From NCBI GenBank assembly GCA_016873735.1, contig VGWD01000024.1:1-33615 (forward strand): a stretch of DNA of 33,615 nt. The letters run 5' to 3'. The position numbers and the translations under genes were made by a program. This document shows positions 1-8,776 of the stretch, in pieces (the first letter of the stretch is position 1; every line of letters starts with the position of its first letter). The notes under the pieces were generated by a model. That model worked only from the letters and a program-made list of their open reading frames with translations, was not told the origin of the DNA and made no database searches. This DNA comes from Ignavibacteria bacterium (GTDB lineage Bacteria; Bacteroidota; Ignavibacteria; Kapaibacteriales; UBA961).

Positions 1-353
1 AAATCAATCGAGTGCAAGATCGAGAAGTGAATACATTCTCTCTTGTGCTGTTTGATGTGCGTTCAAGTGAAATCACAGAAGGAAATGCACAAATCATAGA
101 ATTCATAAAAGGATTTGTCAAACCTAATTCAAGCATTTCAATAACGGGATTCACCGATCGTTTGGGTGATGCCGATGCCAATCAACGTTTGGCTCAAGAA
201 AGAGCAGATGCCACTGCAAAAGCATTGCAAGTCAAAAACAAGGCTACTGTTCTTGGCAAAGGAAACAGTGCTTTATATGATGATCGTTATCCTGAAGGTA
301 GATTGTATACAAGAACGGTTGATGTGATTGTCGATACCAGAATCGACAATTGA
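1..353 (+). CDS. OmpA-family C-terminal (peptidoglycan-binding) domain protein, 5' truncated
   Basis: The reading frame is open to the left edge of the window, so only the C-terminal ~117 residues are present. The first in-frame possible start (GTG at 12) lies inside the domain and is not a credible start. The stretch ITGFTDRLGDADANQRL followed by AQERA matches the OmpA C-terminal pattern TGxTDxxG...N..L...RA, including the Asp and Arg that in this family bind diaminopimelate of peptidoglycan. The domain anchors outer-membrane or periplasmic proteins to the wall; the role of the missing N-terminal part cannot be told. The gene ends one base before the convergent comM stop, and I see no terminator between them. 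Confidence 0.85.
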   Translation, partial: INRVQDREVNTFSLVLFDVRSSEITEGNAQIIEFIKGFVKPNSSISITGFTDRLGDADANQRLAQERADATAKALQVKNKATVLGKGNSALYDDRYPEGRLYTRTVDVIVDTRIDN

Positions 354-354
354 T

Positions 355-1896
355 TCAACCATTCCAAAATTGTCTGTCCAAACTTCGATAATGCACAGCT
401 TCACTTACATGATCAACCTGAATATGTTCTGAATCCGCGAGATCGGCAATCGTTCTTGAGACTTTCAGAATTCGATCATATGCTCTTGCTGATAAACCCA
501 AGGAATTCATCGCTTTGTTCAGCAATTCGGATGATGCTTCATTCAATACACACCAATGGCGTATGTCTGAACTGAGCATGTCTGCATTCTTGAATACATC
601 CTTTCTTTCCGAAAACCGAAGTCTTTGTTTTTCACGAGCCATAATTACTCTATCTCTTACATCGTTTGTTGACTCGCCTTTTCTTGCATCGGATATGTCT
701 CTATACCGAACAGCCGGTACATCCACATGTATGTCTATGCGATCAAGTAAAGGACCCGAAATTCTACCCATATATCGCTGAATTTGCTGAGTGCTACAAG
801 TGCATTGCTGATGAGGATTTCCAAAATGTCCACAAGGACATGGATTCATCGAGCACAATAACATGAAATTTGCCGGATATTCAACGCTCATCTTTGTTCT
901 TGAAATGGATATGGATCTATCTTCAAGTGGTTGACGTAACACCTCTAAAACATTTCTTGCAAACTCGGGCAATTCATCAAGAAATAAAACACCATGATGC
1001 GCAAGTGATATCTCACCAGCTTTAATCACTCCCATTCCACCTCCCACAAGGGCGGCATCTGATATCGTATGATGCGGACTCCTGAAAGGTCGCATGGTGA
1101 CAAGTGGAATCCCTTTTGCTAATTGTCCCGCAACGGAATGAATCTTTGTTGTCTCCAAAGCTTCTTCCATCGTCATTGGTGGCAATATTCCGGGCAATCG
1201 CTTGGCTATCATTGTTTTCCCGCTTCCGGGCGGACCGACCATAATTAAGTTATGTCCGCCGGCAGCAGAGACTTCCAGCGCTCGCTTTACTTGTTCCTGA
1301 CCTTTGATGTCAGACAAGTCAATCCCTTGCTTATGTCTCTTGATGAATAGCCCTTCAATTTCTGATTGATGAGGTTCAATAGAAACTTCTTTGTTGAGTA
1401 CTGCAATGGCTTCTTGCAAAGAAAGCAAAGGAATGATGTCGATGCTTTGCACAAGTCCGGCTTCTTCGGCATTCTCTTTTGGAAGATATATTCTCTTGAT
1501 CTTTTCTTCTTTCGCCATCAAAGCAATGGATAATGCACCATGTATCGGTCTTAGCTCGCCATCCAAAGCAAGTTCTCCGATAAATAAAGCGTCTTCGAAT
1601 GCATCCTGATCTATATGACCCATCGCACAAATTATTCCAAGCGCAATCGGCAAATCAAAACCACTTCCTTCTTTCCGTATATCTGCAGGTGCAAGATTGA
1701 CGGTAATGCGTTTCAATGGGAATGGCAATTGAGAATTTTTGATGGCTGCCGAAACGCGTTCCTTGGATTCTCGAACCGCAGAATCGGGAAGTCCGACCAT
1801 GAGAAAAACAGGCACGGCATTTTCAAGATGCGTTTCAATGTGAACACGAAATGCACCGATGCCGAATACAGAAGCAGAAAATAGAGAAGCGTACAT
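355..1896 (-). CDS. comM: ComM/YifB-family Mg-chelatase-like AAA+ ATPase
   Basis: About 513 residues, the usual family length. The N-terminal part (MYASLFSASVFGIGA and the VGLPDSAVRESKERV region) is the Lon-protease-like ChlI domain. The AAA+ domain follows, with Walker A GPPGSGKT, Walker B LFLDELPEF and the RSPHHT segment, then the Mg_chelatase C-terminal domain. In competent bacteria ComM is a helicase promoting branch migration during natural transformation, but the family also occurs widely in non-competent species. I chose the ATG at 1896 because AGGGG lies about nine bases upstream. A longer frame to 1965 would begin inside the terminator of the preceding gene. Nothing else in the window is a competence gene. 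Confidence 0.93.
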   Translation of the reverse strand: MYASLFSASVFGIGAFRVHIETHLENAVPVFLMVGLPDSAVRESKERVSAAIKNSQLPFPLKRITVNLAPADIRKEGSGFDLPIALGIICAMGHIDQDAFEDALFIGELALDGELRPIHGALSIALMAKEEKIKRIYLPKENAEEAGLVQSIDIIPLLSLQEAIAVLNKEVSIEPHQSEIEGLFIKRHKQGIDLSDIKGQEQVKRALEVSAAGGHNLIMVGPPGSGKTMIAKRLPGILPPMTMEEALETTKIHSVAGQLAKGIPLVTMRPFRSPHHTISDAALVGGGMGVIKAGEISLAHHGVLFLDELPEFARNVLEVLRQPLEDRSISISRTKMSVEYPANFMLLCSMNPCPCGHFGNPHQQCTCSTQQIQRYMGRISGPLLDRIDIHVDVPAVRYRDISDARKGESTNDVRDRVIMAREKQRLRFSERKDVFKNADMLSSDIRHWCVLNEASSELLNKAMNSLGLSARAYDRILKVSRTIADLADSEHIQVDHVSEAVHYRSLDRQFWNG

Positions 1897-1940
1897 GATA
1901 ACCCCTGATGAATCATGTGCAACATAGAGATTGAAACGTG

Positions 1941-1974
1941 AAAAAAAAACTCCGATGAAAAGCATCGGAGTTTT
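1941..1974 (-). terminator. Rho-independent terminator after the LiaF-like gene
   Basis: On the minus strand an approximately 12-bp stem built on ACTCCGATG / CATCGGAGT, with a five-base loop, is followed by a run of nine T. It starts just past the stop of the LiaF-like gene (1979) and closes the PspC-LiaF transcription unit before comM. Confidence 0.88.
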
Positions 1975-1978
1975 GACA

Positions 1979-3037
1979 TCACAACTTTTTGGAGTTCTTA
2001 TTTGGCTTAATTACAAGCGAATCGGGCGATTTCTTCTGAATCGAGTCTTGTAAATCTCGGGATATATCGGGAGTTATTTGCTTATACCTTTGAACAGTTA
2101 AAGAGCTAATACCTGTTAGAATATTCAAAATAATTTTCTTTGTTGAAGTGGCATAATTTGGTGATTCATAGACATTGTCTGCCTTTTTGATGAAATTCGG
2201 AAAATCATGTTTGGATAATCCGGACTCTTGCGTAATTCTGCAACCGGCATCTTCAGGAATCTCTATGAAAAATTTTGCTGCTCCGCCTTCAATGTGATAG
2301 AATGAAGAATCCTGTATTGCTCCTAGTCGAAGCGAAACTGACGATGCGCCAACTTCTAAATTTAAAGAAGCAATGCGCAGAGCAGAGAGGTCCGCATTCA
2401 TGGATGTTGCTCCACCATCAATATCTATATTCCATAATGCTCGAGGGTTTAGGAGTACAAGTGCTTTCTTCAGTTTTTGATTACCGAATAAGGTGAGATT
2501 TCCACTAAATTCTAAATCCACTCTGTTAATGCCATCACGTATTTTATGATCTATTGAAAAAGAAGAACCGGAATCAACCTCATCCATATTGCCACCATTA
2601 ACTTCAGAATCATTTTCTAATACTTCTGAATGTCTCTTAATGAGAATGAGTGATGAATCCTCATTCAAACCAATGTCAATAGATGCCGCACCCGAGGAAA
2701 TGGATAAATAAGAAGTATCGCTGAGTGCCGGATCAAATGGTACAGAAACGGAATCACGTATTTCCGAAACTTGTTCATCGGTATCAGAATCAATCAAAAT
2801 GCCAGTATGATATCCATCTGAAAATATGATGATACCTGCAATCAATCCTATTCCGGACATGAGAATTTTCTTTAATGTCACTTGCTTTACTAGTGAGGAA
2901 ATCCCAAGCAATAAGAGAATCGAAGGCCAGAGTCGCCATACTGATTCGAATGCAAAAAAAGGATAGAAGTTTTGTGCAAGAAGTAATGAACCGATGGTAA
3001 TAAAAAAGAACCCAAAGAGAAATTTGAACTGATTCAT
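1979..3037 (-). CDS. LiaF-like / DUF5668 membrane protein with C-terminal toast-rack-like domain
   Basis: 352 residues. Three predicted membrane segments lie in the first ~80 residues (FLFGFFFITIGSLLLA, a WRLWPSILLLLGI stretch, and a MSGIGLIAGIIIF stretch). This is the four-helix LiaI/LiaF/DUF5668 arrangement seen at the N-terminus of envelope-stress proteins. The remaining ~270 residues are rich in beta-type sequence and Ser/Asp, with recurring short hydrophobic strands (IDIGLNEDSSL, LNLEVGASSVSLRLG) like the LiaF/DUF4097 toast-rack domain. The start codon overlaps the stop of the PspC gene by four bases, so translation is probably coupled. LiaF and PspC proteins act together in membrane-stress sensing in other bacteria; that role is inferred here. 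Family assignment is by pattern. Confidence 0.7.
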   Translation of the reverse strand: MNQFKFLFGFFFITIGSLLLAQNFYPFFAFESVWRLWPSILLLLGISSLVKQVTLKKILMSGIGLIAGIIIFSDGYHTGILIDSDTDEQVSEIRDSVSVPFDPALSDTSYLSISSGAASIDIGLNEDSSLILIKRHSEVLENDSEVNGGNMDEVDSGSSFSIDHKIRDGINRVDLEFSGNLTLFGNQKLKKALVLLNPRALWNIDIDGGATSMNADLSALRIASLNLEVGASSVSLRLGAIQDSSFYHIEGGAAKFFIEIPEDAGCRITQESGLSKHDFPNFIKKADNVYESPNYATSTKKIILNILTGISSLTVQRYKQITPDISRDLQDSIQKKSPDSLVIKPNKNSKKL

Positions 3038-3621
3038 GATGGATCCTCCTTTTTGCCTGAAAATAGAATTGAGAAACCAATGCCAATGAGAATAATCGGC
3101 CAGAATCGTTCTATGTCGAAATCCGGGAGATAATTGTTTGCCAAGAATATTGCCCCCAAAGCAATGAGGATATAGCCCATGGCTCTTCCTTTTCCTTGCT
3201 TTGATTCAACCTTGATTGAAACATTCACTTTGTTTGCATTCACTGCATCTTTTACCTTCCCCTCAATGTGCTCAGCCGCAGCTTCAACTTTTCTTCCCAA
3301 TTCTTCGCCAAATCGTTCGGCCTCTTTCCCAAACCTTTCTCCAATGACTTCTGCTTCTTTTCCAAAGTCTTCAACTTGTTGCTCAAATGTTCTTGATTCT
3401 TCATTTGAATCTACATCGCCAATCATGGGCATTTGTAATGGCTTCTTCGGTAAAGCGATCCACAAAGCGATATATGCAACAACTGCAATTTCTGGTTCAA
3501 ACAGAAACAATAAAAAGATGATTCTGATAAATAAGGGATCTATTGAGAAATACTCTCCCAGGCCAGAACAGACACCTGCCAGTACTTTGTCTTGAGTATT
3601 CCTATATGCTCTTTTCTGCAT
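3034..3621 (-). CDS. PspC-domain protein with 11-residue amphipathic repeats and LiaI/LiaF-type C-terminal membrane pair
   Basis: 195 residues. Residues 1-60 form a PspC domain (VLAGVCSGLGEYFSIDP, then a hydrophobic segment ending in ALWIALPKK). Residues 86-129 are four consecutive 11-residue units starting FGKEAEVIGER, FGKEAERFGEE, LGRKVEAAAEH and IEGKVKDAVNA, a highly charged amphipathic helix. Residues ~148-190 carry two hydrophobic segments separated by DIERFWPI, typical of DUF5668/LiaI. PspC proteins sense or relay inner-membrane stress. Here the PspC domain is coupled to a possible lipid-surface-binding helix. The gene overlaps the LiaF-like gene by four bases (ATGA) and appears to be first in the operon. 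Confidence 0.85.
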   Translation of the reverse strand: MQKRAYRNTQDKVLAGVCSGLGEYFSIDPLFIRIIFLLFLFEPEIAVVAYIALWIALPKKPLQMPMIGDVDSNEESRTFEQQVEDFGKEAEVIGERFGKEAERFGEELGRKVEAAAEHIEGKVKDAVNANKVNVSIKVESKQGKGRAMGYILIALGAIFLANNYLPDFDIERFWPIILIGIGFSILFSGKKEDPS

Positions 3622-3735
3622 GAGACATCTCCAAAAGTTCGGGTTCTAACGCTTGTGATACAAAGATGTTACACAATGCCGAAAAATTCAATCGACTTCT
3701 TTTCAAAACCCGTAGATTGCCGATAAGGAGCTCAT

Positions 3736-5070
3736 ATGGATCGATCAACACCACCAATATCAAACATAAAACCATCCTTTTCATTTCCTGCATCCGATAG
3801 GAGATCATTAAGCAATGGCATGAAAGTGCTATTCGTACATGATCCACAGAGCGCATTGATTTCAATTTCTTTGACAATGCGTATTGGTGCTGTTCATGAA
3901 CACATAGCAGGTCTTGCAAGAGCAGTGGCAGGTTTGATGTTGGCAGGTACTTCAACCAAAAAGGCACAAGACATCTCCATGCTGATCGACAGATTGGGTG
4001 TCTCATTCGGGTTTTCCTCTTCTTGGGATTCTTTTGAATGTTCTTCCATCGGTTTGGCTGAGCATGCGCAATTCATGGCAGACTTAATGCAGGAATGTTT
4101 GTTTGATGCTCAATTTCCGGAGGATGAAGTTGCATTGAAAAAAGAATTGATGATTGCGGAACATGAACATTATTCCATGGATCCTGAATATCTCGCTTCA
4201 CGGGCTTCAAGCGCGCGCATGTTCACAAATCATCCTTATGGGCATTCAAGAATCGGCATTCCATCAAGTATTGCTTTGATCAATCAAGAAACATGCAGAG
4301 CATTCCACCGCGATATTGTACAAATATCCGATGCATTTTTTACCATCTCCGGAAATTGCGACCCTAATCAGATGATTGTCATTCTTGAAGAACGCTTTGG
4401 TTCATGGAAACCGGTTGAACAACCACCCTTGATTCCGCAAGCTCAATTTACAGATGAAATGTCATGCGTATTGGCTCCAAAACAAGATGCCGTGCAAACA
4501 GCTTTGCATATTGCTTTTCCATCAATTGGATTGAATCATCCCGATTATCCTTTGTTTCGCATTGCTTCAACTGCTTTTGGGGGATATTTTGCATCGAGAA
4601 TCAATCATACATTGCGCGAGGTGCATGGATATACTTATGGAGCTTTTGCTCAAAGCTATGGAAGAAAAGGCTCGAACACATATAATATTCAAACCCAGGT
4701 TGGAAATGATGTCACCGCTCATAGCATCGAACTCATCTTTCAAGAATTGCAGAAGATGAGTGAAACAATGCTTGCTGAAGAAGAATGTGAAACTGTGATC
4801 AATTATGTTCTTGGAACGATGGTTCAGGGTATGGAAACGAATCAACAGATTTCAGCGAGGATGAAGATGATTGAATTCAATCATCTACCTGAGATGTATC
4901 ATACAAGTGTGTTTCAGTCCATTGCCAATGCCGAGAGAGAAAACCTGTTGCCTATTCAGAAACAGTATTTCAAACCTAAACACTGCATTATCTCCGCATC
5001 TGGTTCAACGGATTTACTGGAGCCGATACTACGTCAATATGGCGAGACAATCATCTTTCAAGAATCTTGA
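3736..5070 (+). CDS. M16-family zinc-peptidase homologue lacking the catalytic HxxEH motif
   Basis: 444 residues with the two-domain M16B architecture: an N-terminal half with IDRLGVSFGFSSSWD and a C-terminal half with TAFGGYFASRIN and LREVHGYTYGAFA. At the place of the zinc motif (GLAHxxEHMxxxGT) the sequence reads GLARAVAGLMLAGT, so all three motif residues are replaced (Arg62, Ala65, Gly66). The C-terminal Arg/Tyr pair that supports the active site in non-catalytic M16 subunits is kept (Arg294, Tyr301). In known bacterial M16 pairs a catalytic subunit is encoded next door; none is here. AAGGAG lies seven bases before the ATG. The 3' end overlaps the convergent transporter gene by 13 bases. 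Confidence 0.88.
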   Translation: MDRSTPPISNIKPSFSFPASDRRSLSNGMKVLFVHDPQSALISISLTMRIGAVHEHIAGLARAVAGLMLAGTSTKKAQDISMLIDRLGVSFGFSSSWDSFECSSIGLAEHAQFMADLMQECLFDAQFPEDEVALKKELMIAEHEHYSMDPEYLASRASSARMFTNHPYGHSRIGIPSSIALINQETCRAFHRDIVQISDAFFTISGNCDPNQMIVILEERFGSWKPVEQPPLIPQAQFTDEMSCVLAPKQDAVQTALHIAFPSIGLNHPDYPLFRIASTAFGGYFASRINHTLREVHGYTYGAFAQSYGRKGSNTYNIQTQVGNDVTAHSIELIFQELQKMSETMLAEEECETVINYVLGTMVQGMETNQQISARMKMIEFNHLPEMYHTSVFQSIANAERENLLPIQKQYFKPKHCIISASGSTDLLEPILRQYGETIIFQES

Positions 5071-5996
5071 ATATTTGATTTGAGTGAAGGAATCAAATCC
5101 TCTGATTGTGCAATCAATACTCCAAAGATCACAATGGCCCCTATCAGGAGCTTTTCGATCGAAAGCGTTTCCACACCAACCATCACAGCAAGCAGCGTTG
5201 CAGTCACCGGTTCAATAGAAAACATCAGAGCCGCTTTTACCGGACTTGTCTCATGTTGATAGCGCGTTTGAATATATGTTGCGACAATGGAAGCAAGAAT
5301 TGCGGTATATAAAAATGCTATCCAAAAATCAGTGGAAGCGAAAGCGTGCTGAATCAATGAAGGCATTTTTGAAACAGGTCCCTCGAGCAATAATGATCCG
5401 GCAAATGCAAAAATGCATGAGATGATGAATTGAATAAGGGTCAGGCGCGCCGAAGAAGCGGCAATATCTTCAGCATCTCTCATGAACTTATCGGTATATG
5501 TGATGTACATCCCCCACATCACAGCACAAAACAAAGTGGCCACATCACCAACATTGAATTGCCAATCATCCAAACCATGTTGAGAGAAAAATGCCAAACC
5601 AATCAGAACGGTGAATATGCCAATCGCCTGATATTTCGTGACGGTTCTTCCATCAATCAAAAATGCTGCTATCGGAGTGAATATAGCCATCGAGCCGGTA
5701 ATGAATGATGAATTGGCAACACTCGTATGCTGTAAACCCCATGTTTGAGATAGAAATCCAAGTCCGAAAAACAAACCTAAAACACTCCCTTGCATCACTT
5801 CTTTTTTTGTGATTCCATGCATCAAACGAAACCAAAGAGCATATCCGATGAGCGATGCCAGTGCAAAACGCAATCCCGTGTACAGAAAAGGCGGTACATC
5901 ATCAAGAGCATTTTTGATGATGACAAATGTTCCGCTCCAGATAAATGTGATGAAGAGCATGAATAAATCTGCTCTTTGATTGGTCGTGATTGACAT
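5058..5996 (-). CDS. EamA/DMT-superfamily membrane transporter
   Basis: 312 residues with ten hydrophobic segments in two EamA repeats. Typical sequences are TFIWSGTFVIIKNAL and PPFLYTGLRFALASL near the start of repeat one, and LASIVATYIQTRYQ and ALMFSIEPVTATLLA in repeat two. The family exports or imports small metabolites such as amino acids or nucleosides; the substrate cannot be told. The ATG at 5996 is preferred over the upstream in-frame one at 6038 because GAGGAG stands eight bases before it on the minus strand. It is transcribed divergently from serS across about 118 bases. Confidence 0.9.
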   Translation of the reverse strand: MSITTNQRADLFMLFITFIWSGTFVIIKNALDDVPPFLYTGLRFALASLIGYALWFRLMHGITKKEVMQGSVLGLFFGLGFLSQTWGLQHTSVANSSFITGSMAIFTPIAAFLIDGRTVTKYQAIGIFTVLIGLAFFSQHGLDDWQFNVGDVATLFCAVMWGMYITYTDKFMRDAEDIAASSARLTLIQFIISCIFAFAGSLLLEGPVSKMPSLIQHAFASTDFWIAFLYTAILASIVATYIQTRYQHETSPVKAALMFSIEPVTATLLAVMVGVETLSIEKLLIGAIVIFGVLIAQSEDLIPSLKSNIQDS

Positions 5997-6114
5997 TGAA
6001 CACTCCTCAATGACACGAAAATACACTCTTCCGAGCATATGTCATTCGAGTCTTTCAGCGGGAAATATGTAATTTGCATCAATATCAGTGACAACACAGT
6101 AACGGTTTACAATC

Positions 6115-7374
6115 ATGCTCGACATTAAATTCATCCGGGAACATGCTGACAAAGTCAAAAGCAATGTGATCAATAAAAATGAATCGGCAGACATCGATGC
6201 CCTTCTCATTCTTGATGAAAAGAGGCGCTCTTTGATTCAAGAAGTGGAAGTATTAAAAAGCAAGAGAAATACTGTTTCGGAATTGATTGCTTCACTCAAG
6301 AAAAATAAAGAAGATGCCACGACCCATATCGAAGAGATGCGCATTGTTTCAGATACAATCAAGTCTCTGGATGAATCTCTCCGGCCAATCGAAGAAGAAA
6401 TGGAAGAGATGATTCTTCGTATACCCAATATGGTTCATGCATCAGTACCAATCGGAAAAAGTGCAGCAGAGAATATTGAAATTAGAAGAACGGGCGATAC
6501 AATTGAACAAGGTTTTAGAAAGAATCATCTTGAGATTTCGAAGCAATTGAATATTCTCGACTTTGAGCGCGGTGCCAAAGTCAGCGGTAGTGGATTTGGA
6601 TTCTATGTTGGTAAAGGTGCAAGTCTCGAAAGGGCTCTCATCAATTTTATGATAGATCTTCATCTGGAAAAACACGGATATACGGAAATGATGCCACCGT
6701 TTCTTGCAAACTATGCTTCAATGCGAGGGACAGGACAATTGCCAAAGATGGAAGAGGACATGTATGCTATGCCTCTCGATGGACTATATGCGATACCAAC
6801 CGCCGAAGTTCCCATTACCAATTTTCATCGTGATGAAGTATTGGCAAATGATCAATTGCCGGTGAAATATTGCGGTTATTCTGCATGCTTCAGAAGAGAG
6901 GCGGGAAGCTATGGCAAGGACACTAAAGGATTTCTCAGGGTACATCAATTCAATAAAGTGGAACTTGTGAAATTTGTCAAACCGGAAACATCATTCGATG
7001 AATTGGAATTACTCGTCACCGATGTTGAAGATGTTCTGAATGCTCTGGAAATACCATATCGCGTCTTATTGCTTTGCAGCGGAGACACCAGTTTTTCAAG
7101 TGCAAAAACCTATGACCTTGAAGCATGGTCACCTTGTGAGCAAAAATGGCTTGAAGTTTCAAGCTGTTCAAATTTCGAATCATATCAAGCCAGAAGAGCA
7201 AATATCAGATTCCGGAATGATCAGGGAAAACCGGAGCATCTTCATACATTGAATGGCAGCGGTCTGGCTACATCACGATTGATGGTTGCAATTCTCGAGC
7301 ATTATCAAACCGAGGATGGACATATCAATGTGCCGAAAGCATTGCAACCCTATTGCAGATTTGATCGCATCTGA
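6115..7374 (+). CDS. serS: Seryl-tRNA synthetase
   Basis: 419 residues, the normal bacterial length. It charges tRNA-Ser with serine in the cytoplasm. The N-terminus MLDIKFIREHADKVK and the charged helical region to about residue 100 are the tRNA-binding coiled-coil arm. The class II core follows, with motif 2 (YSACFRREAGSYGKDTKG) and motif 3 (GSGLATSRLMVAILEHYQ). No good Shine-Dalgarno is visible before the ATG. The start is fixed by homology, because family members begin with MLD followed by a similar R-x-N/H pattern. The methyltransferase gene follows two bases after the stop, so the two are probably co-transcribed. Confidence 0.97.
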   Translation: MLDIKFIREHADKVKSNVINKNESADIDALLILDEKRRSLIQEVEVLKSKRNTVSELIASLKKNKEDATTHIEEMRIVSDTIKSLDESLRPIEEEMEEMILRIPNMVHASVPIGKSAAENIEIRRTGDTIEQGFRKNHLEISKQLNILDFERGAKVSGSGFGFYVGKGASLERALINFMIDLHLEKHGYTEMMPPFLANYASMRGTGQLPKMEEDMYAMPLDGLYAIPTAEVPITNFHRDEVLANDQLPVKYCGYSACFRREAGSYGKDTKGFLRVHQFNKVELVKFVKPETSFDELELLVTDVEDVLNALEIPYRVLLLCSGDTSFSSAKTYDLEAWSPCEQKWLEVSSCSNFESYQARRANIRFRNDQGKPEHLHTLNGSGLATSRLMVAILEHYQTEDGHINVPKALQPYCRFDRI

Positions 7375-7376
7375 AC

Positions 7377-8165
7377 ATGATTACAGTGCATGATGTGAAG
7401 GATCGGCGACTTGATTTTTATCGAGATCTTCGCCATGCACAAACACTTCATACACGTTCAAAAGTCTTTCTGACCGATGGAGAAAAAATCACGCTCTCCA
7501 TTTTGCAAAGTTCTTTGCATGTTCGTTCAATCCTACTGACACAAGAATTGTATGAAAAACACCTATCCTCGATACAATCAAAACTTCCCGCAGAAGAATG
7601 TTATGTGATGTCCAAAACGGACATGGATATTCTTGTGGGTTTTGATCTTCACAGCCCTATGATGTCCATTGTCGAAGAGCCCGCTTCAGCATTTTTGTCT
7701 TCCATGAAAGGACCAATCATTGCACTCAATGGCATCGTCAATTCGGATAATGTGGGTGGAATCATCAGAAATGCCATTGGACTCGGCTTCAAATCCATCA
7801 TCACAGACTCAACAACAAGCTCGCCATATCTCAGAAGAGCAGTCCGTGTCTCAATGGGTTCCATCGCTTTTGCCACATGCTCGGCATCAGAACATCTTCC
7901 AAAAGATCTACTAAAACTCAAAGAACAGCGTTCCATCCCGATTATTTCGGCTGAAATCACTCCTACTTCAAAAGATGTGTCCACCTTTACATTTCCACAA
8001 GACTACATATTGGTCTTTGGAAGCGAGGGATATGGCATTTCGAATGAAGTATTGGTTATATCTGATGAAACTCTCCATATTCCTATGTTTCAATCGGTGA
8101 ATTCGCTGAATGTTTCTTCAAGTTCCGCCATATTTCTACATGCCGCCAAGGTCCAAAAGGACTAA
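7377..8165 (+). CDS. SpoU/TrmH-family RNA 2'-O-methyltransferase
   Basis: 262 residues. The N-terminal ~100 residues resemble the substrate-binding region of RlmB/TrmH-type enzymes. The C-terminal SPOUT domain carries motif 1 (NSDNVGGIIRNA, residues 122-133, with the catalytic Arg131), motif 2 (VFGSEGYGIS) and motif 3 (IPMFQSVNSLNVSSSSAI), which together form the knotted SAM-binding site. It should methylate a ribose 2'-OH in rRNA or tRNA; the target base cannot be decided from the sequence. It sits two bases after serS. In many FCB genomes such enzymes are called RNA methyltransferase or TsnR-like. Confidence 0.92.
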   Translation: MITVHDVKDRRLDFYRDLRHAQTLHTRSKVFLTDGEKITLSILQSSLHVRSILLTQELYEKHLSSIQSKLPAEECYVMSKTDMDILVGFDLHSPMMSIVEEPASAFLSSMKGPIIALNGIVNSDNVGGIIRNAIGLGFKSIITDSTTSSPYLRRAVRVSMGSIAFATCSASEHLPKDLLKLKEQRSIPIISAEITPTSKDVSTFTFPQDYILVFGSEGYGISNEVLVISDETLHIPMFQSVNSLNVSSSSAIFLHAAKVQKD

Positions 8166-8234
8166 AAACAAGACATTTCCCTTGCATTCAGCTGTAGTAT
8201 TCACATTTGTGGAAAAGGCTGTGTAAAAAATTTC

Positions 8235-8265
8235 TTTGTGGAAAACTGGCTATATCCTATCTTTG
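8235..8265 (+). promoter_or_regulatory. Bacteroidota-type promoter for rplM-rpsI
   Basis: TTTG at 8235-8238 and TATCTTTG at 8258-8265 are separated by exactly 19 bases. This matches the FCB consensus TTTG-N19-TAnnTTTG. It lies about 42 bases upstream of the likely rplM start. An 11-base direct repeat (TTTGTGGAAAA) begins at 8205 and again at 8235, the second copy containing the -33 box. Confidence 0.8.
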
Positions 8266-8306
8266 TAAGCTCTATTTGAATTCCTTTTTTCTTTGAGGAT
8301 TTGACA

Positions 8307-8765
8307 GTGGTATCATCCGCCAAAATCACAAAATCATTACGCGAACAGGATGTTCAGGCAAAATGGCATGTAGTTGATGCCGAAGGTTTGACGCTCGGTC
8401 GCTTGGCATCACAAGTTGCATATTTGATCAGAGGCAAGCACAAGCCCGATTTTACCCCTCATGTTGACTGCGGTGATTTTGTGATTGTTGTGAATGCATC
8501 CAAGATTCGCGTAAAAGGTAAGCGTGAGGAGCAGAAAGAGTATTTCCATTATACCGGATATCCCGGTGGAGATCGCTTCCGTTCTTTCAAAGATCTTGTC
8601 AAGAGCAAGCCGGAAGAAGTTATCGAGCTTGCAGTGAAAGGGATGCTTCCAAAGAATTCTCTTGGTCGCAAAATGGGCAAGAAATTGAAAGTGTATGCAG
8701 GTCCTGAGCATCCGCATGCAGCACAGGAGCCCACAGAATTGAAACTTTCATACAGCGCAGAATAA
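8307..8765 (+). CDS. rplM: 50S ribosomal protein uL13
   Basis: 152 residues from the GTG at 8307. uL13 is an early-assembling large-subunit protein. Diagnostic stretches are WHVVDAEGLTLGRLAS, IRGKHKPDFTPHVDCGD, YFHYTGYPGG and the GMLPKNSLGRKM box. The frame also opens with a TTG at 8301, but the GAGG at 8295-8298 is only two bases from that TTG and eight from the GTG, so the GTG is the more likely start. Followed 11 bases later by rpsI, the usual uL13-uS9 pair. Transcription probably starts from the promoter at 8235-8265. Confidence 0.97.
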   Translation: MVSSAKITKSLREQDVQAKWHVVDAEGLTLGRLASQVAYLIRGKHKPDFTPHVDCGDFVIVVNASKIRVKGKREEQKEYFHYTGYPGGDRFRSFKDLVKSKPEEVIELAVKGMLPKNSLGRKMGKKLKVYAGPEHPHAAQEPTELKLSYSAE

Positions 8766-8776
8766 CGGAGTAATCC

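Noticed and set aside
1897-1965. 23-residue N-terminal extension of the comM frame
   Set aside because: It would begin inside the terminator of the preceding gene and lacks a ribosome-binding site. The ATG at 1896 has AGGGG upstream and matches the family N-terminus.
3602-4006. 134-codon minus-strand frame upstream of the PspC gene
   Set aside because: It covers the start of the M16 gene and the promoter region. Its protein sequence is low quality and unlike any family I know.
6066-6090. TAATTTG upstream of serS as a promoter
   Set aside because: It has one base too few between TA and TTTG, and no TTTG box lies at 19-20 bases.
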